Below, piece by piece: positions 62,130-64,000 of a stretch of DNA of 64,000 bases (positions are counted from its first letter, which is position 1; the number at the start of each line of letters is the position of its first letter). The stretch is taken from NCBI GenBank assembly GCA_003480165.1, contig QUIQ01000001.1, forward strand, positions 263,029-327,028, read 5' to 3'. This DNA is from Firmicutes bacterium AM41-11. Lineage in GTDB: Bacteria; Bacillota_I; Bacilli_A; Erysipelotrichales; Erysipelotrichaceae. The translations under genes and the position numbers were made by a program. Below the pieces are notes generated by a model. That model did not search any database, was not told the DNA's origin, and was given only the letters and a program-made list of their open reading frames with translations.

Positions 62130-63052
62130 AACCTTTGTTTTTAAAACCAGCTATCTGTAAAACTATTTGGGGTGCCAACCGAATTAGTAAAGTTCGTGGC
62201 TACCAAGAAGATATTGGTTCTTGGTGGGAAGTCTCTGCTCATCCCAATGGAGAGAGTAAAGTTGCCAACTTACCTGGTGAACCAAATCTATCGGATGTCT
62301 TGAAAGCCGATTTAGATGGAATTTTAGGGCCTGGCTATACCCTACATGAAATGTTACGTTGTGCCTATTTGGACACCAAAGATAACTTGAGTATTCAAGT
62401 TCATCCCGATGATGCCTATGCCTTAGAACATTCCCATGACTATGGAAAATATGAAAGTTGGTACATTGTCGAAGCCAAAACACCAACTTATTTAGTTGCC
62501 GGAACCCTTACAACCGATGCCGAAGTTGTAAGAAAGGCTCTAGAAGAAAACAATCTCGATCCATATTTAAAGAAATGGCCCGTAAAAGCCGGGGACTATA
62601 TTACTATTCCCAATGGTACCTTACATGCCTTAGGAAAGAACATCTTAGCTTTTGAAGTCGGAACCAACAGCGATACAACGTATCGCTTCTATGACTACAA
62701 CCGTAAAGATGCCAATGGGAATACCCGTCCTTTGCATGTAAAAGATAGTTTCAACGTAACAAATTTTGCGAATCAGCCAGAATTTGTACCAGCTCAAAAG
62801 GCGAGTCATAGACTTTCAGATACACCATATTTTACGGTAGATGAATACTATGTCGATGAAGAAATGACCATTTCAAGTAAAGAGCACTTCTGTGTTGTAA
62901 CCAACATCGATAAAGCACCTTTACAATTCACATGGGGAAAGGAAACCTTAACATGTGGAGGATATGACAGCTTCATTCTTCCTTATAAGGAAGAAATCCA
63001 CTTACTTCCTAAAGCACATGTCCTTGTAAGTAATCCAAAGAAAGGAAAATAA
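62126..63052 (+). CDS. manA: Mannose-6-phosphate isomerase, class I (short form)
   Basis: It interconverts mannose-6-phosphate and fructose-6-phosphate using zinc. The 308-residue protein is the short Firmicutes form. The opening KPAICKTIWGANRISKVRGY, zinc ligands in LSIQVHPDDAYALEH near residue 90, and the YITIPNGTLHALGKNILAFE block near 160 are typical, followed by EVGTNSDTTYRFYDYNR. It overlaps deoC by four bases and is followed by the epimerase gene after two bases. Mannose use or supply of GDP-mannose precursors are both possible. Confidence 0.93.
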   Translation: MKPLFLKPAICKTIWGANRISKVRGYQEDIGSWWEVSAHPNGESKVANLPGEPNLSDVLKADLDGILGPGYTLHEMLRCAYLDTKDNLSIQVHPDDAYALEHSHDYGKYESWYIVEAKTPTYLVAGTLTTDAEVVRKALEENNLDPYLKKWPVKAGDYITIPNGTLHALGKNILAFEVGTNSDTTYRFYDYNRKDANGNTRPLHVKDSFNVTNFANQPEFVPAQKASHRLSDTPYFTVDEYYVDEEMTISSKEHFCVVTNIDKAPLQFTWGKETLTCGGYDSFILPYKEEIHLLPKAHVLVSNPKKGK

Positions 63053-63054
63053 GC

Positions 63055-63924
63055 ATGAAAAAAACAATCTTAGTAACGGGCGCAAATGGGTATTTAGCTA
63101 GCTACATCTATCACGAAAATAAAGATGCATTTAACTGGATTCGTATGACACGAAAAGATGCTGACTTCACAAATCCGGATGCCGTAGCAGACTTTTTAGC
63201 TAAACAATCTTTTGACATTTGTTATCACACGGCTGCCAATGCAACCACAGCCTGGTGTAACGAAAATCCTGAATTAGCCCATAAAATCAACGTAGAATCT
63301 ACTCAAAAGATCATTGAGGCTTGTAAAGCTAAAAATGCACTATTGATTTTTTCCGGAACGGAACAATCCTTTAACGGAAAGGTAGAACATGGTCCTTTTA
63401 AAGAAGATGAACCAGTAAGTGCCGTAACCGTTTATGGACAGCATAAAAGTGAATGTGAAGCCTTAATTCATGAACAATTAGATAATGCCATCATTCTTCG
63501 TTATTCATGGCAAATGGGATTGTCTTTTGATGGTGTAAAAGCCAGCCCTAGCATTGTCAAAAATGTAATGAATGCCTTGTTGCATCAACAGCCAACTAAA
63601 TTCACTTGTAATGAAAAACGTTGCATGACTTATGCGAAACACTTGGCAAAACAATTCCAACAAATCACTGAGTTACCTGCCGGTACCTATCATGTTGCCA
63701 GCACCAATGAATACACAACTTATGAAGCTGCATGTTTTGTAGCCAAAGAACTAGGTGCTAGCCAAGAAGCTATCGACACCTATATCTTACCGAACAAAGA
63801 AAGATATAGTGACCGTTTCCGTGATTACCGTTTGGATAATACCAAGATTCAACAATACGGCATTCACTTTGGAACCTTTGAAAGTGATGTCAAAGAAATA
63901 TTAAAAGACTTCAACTGGATGTAA
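63055..63924 (+). CDS. NAD-dependent epimerase/reductase, extended SDR (RmlD-like)
   Basis: The 289-residue protein has the nucleotide loop ILVTGANGYLASYIYHEN at residue 4, CYHTAANATTAWCNENPELA near 60 and the catalytic Y-x3-K in VYGQHKSECEAL near 130. The pattern, including DFTNPDAVADFLAKQSFDI, is that of RmlD-like sugar-nucleotide reductases, which act on dTDP-4-dehydro sugars, or of related MAT2B-type proteins. The partners for rhamnose synthesis are not in the window, so the substrate is open. It is last in the deoC-manA unit, and only 76 bases remain after it, with no clear terminator. Confidence 0.85.
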   Translation: MKKTILVTGANGYLASYIYHENKDAFNWIRMTRKDADFTNPDAVADFLAKQSFDICYHTAANATTAWCNENPELAHKINVESTQKIIEACKAKNALLIFSGTEQSFNGKVEHGPFKEDEPVSAVTVYGQHKSECEALIHEQLDNAIILRYSWQMGLSFDGVKASPSIVKNVMNALLHQQPTKFTCNEKRCMTYAKHLAKQFQQITELPAGTYHVASTNEYTTYEAACFVAKELGASQEAIDTYILPNKERYSDRFRDYRLDNTKIQQYGIHFGTFESDVKEILKDFNWM

Positions 63925-64000
63925 AAAGAAGACTTCCGTATGTGATACAACCCTAGTCAAGTAGACATGGGAAATATTTAAAAATCTCATCGATCAACAA

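Noticed and set aside
63925..64000. Start of another gene or terminator at the window end
   Set aside because: No stable hairpin with a T run and no start with a ribosome site can be seen in these 76 bases.

Overview
The window is AT-rich DNA from a low-G+C Gram-positive bacterium (Bacillota). Gene content and family variants are most like gut Erysipelotrichia: pcrA-ligA-camS cluster, rodZ-pgsA-cinA-recA cluster, oleate hydratase, FemX-type transferase, CadA-type metal pump, short class I ManA. That placement is an inference from content; no rRNA is present. Most genes lie on the minus strand in short operons with tight ATGA or 1-20 bp overlaps, strong AGGAGG ribosome sites and compact terminators. 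Genes occupy over 90 % of the sequence. I see no CRISPR array, rRNA, prophage or intact insertion sequence.

Layout. 1-2.15 kb is a foreign-looking patch: a MATE efflux gene (cut by the window edge) behind a consensus promoter, two related terminator hairpins and a possible 11-codon leader ORF, next to the decayed remains of an IS1634-type transposase. 2.2-9.5 kb: sugar mutarotase-like protein, HAD phosphatase, patatin-like lipase, pepT with a CBS-containing family II pyrophosphatase, maf, a TIGR01906 membrane protein and an ACT-domain regulator. 9.4-14.3 kb: threonine/aspartate pathway as two divergent units (thrC-thrB-ACT leftward, lysC-asd rightward). 14.3-20.9 kb: azlCD, tRNA-Leu(GAG), an RlmD-type methyltransferase, and a MarR-controlled heterodimeric ABC exporter. 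20.9-23.6 kb: metal-resistance module in which the P1B ATPase and its heavy-metal-associated (HMA) domain are separate genes, both with promoters followed by the same ArsR/SmtB-type operator. 23.6-32.6 kb: S51 peptidase, two membrane-anchored proteins (one CamS), ligA, pcrA, an unrecognised protein and an AEC carrier.

32.6-39.9 kb: an RNA methyltransferase, TetR plus oleate hydratase, the metNIQ methionine importer behind a T-box leader, and a shrunken amidohydrolase-like protein lacking its metal ligands. 40-47.9 kb: alpha/beta hydrolase, PncA-like amidase, recA, cinA/pncC, pgsA, rodZ, tRNA-Thr(GGT), 5-FTHF cyclo-ligase, HAD protein, FemX. 48-64 kb: BaiN-type flavoprotein, a GATase-HD-CobW operon, xanthine/uracil permease, hybrid PAS histidine kinase, a second compact RlmD paralogue, HAD, PanE-like reductase, htpG under a CIRCE-like site, GNAT, and a deoC-manA-epimerase operon.

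The best candidates for undescribed biology are the tandem-hairpin leader of the MATE gene, the split HMA/ATPase module with duplicated operators, the membrane-anchored CamS neighbour sharing a C-terminal signature with CamS, and the metal-ligand-less mini-amidohydrolase.
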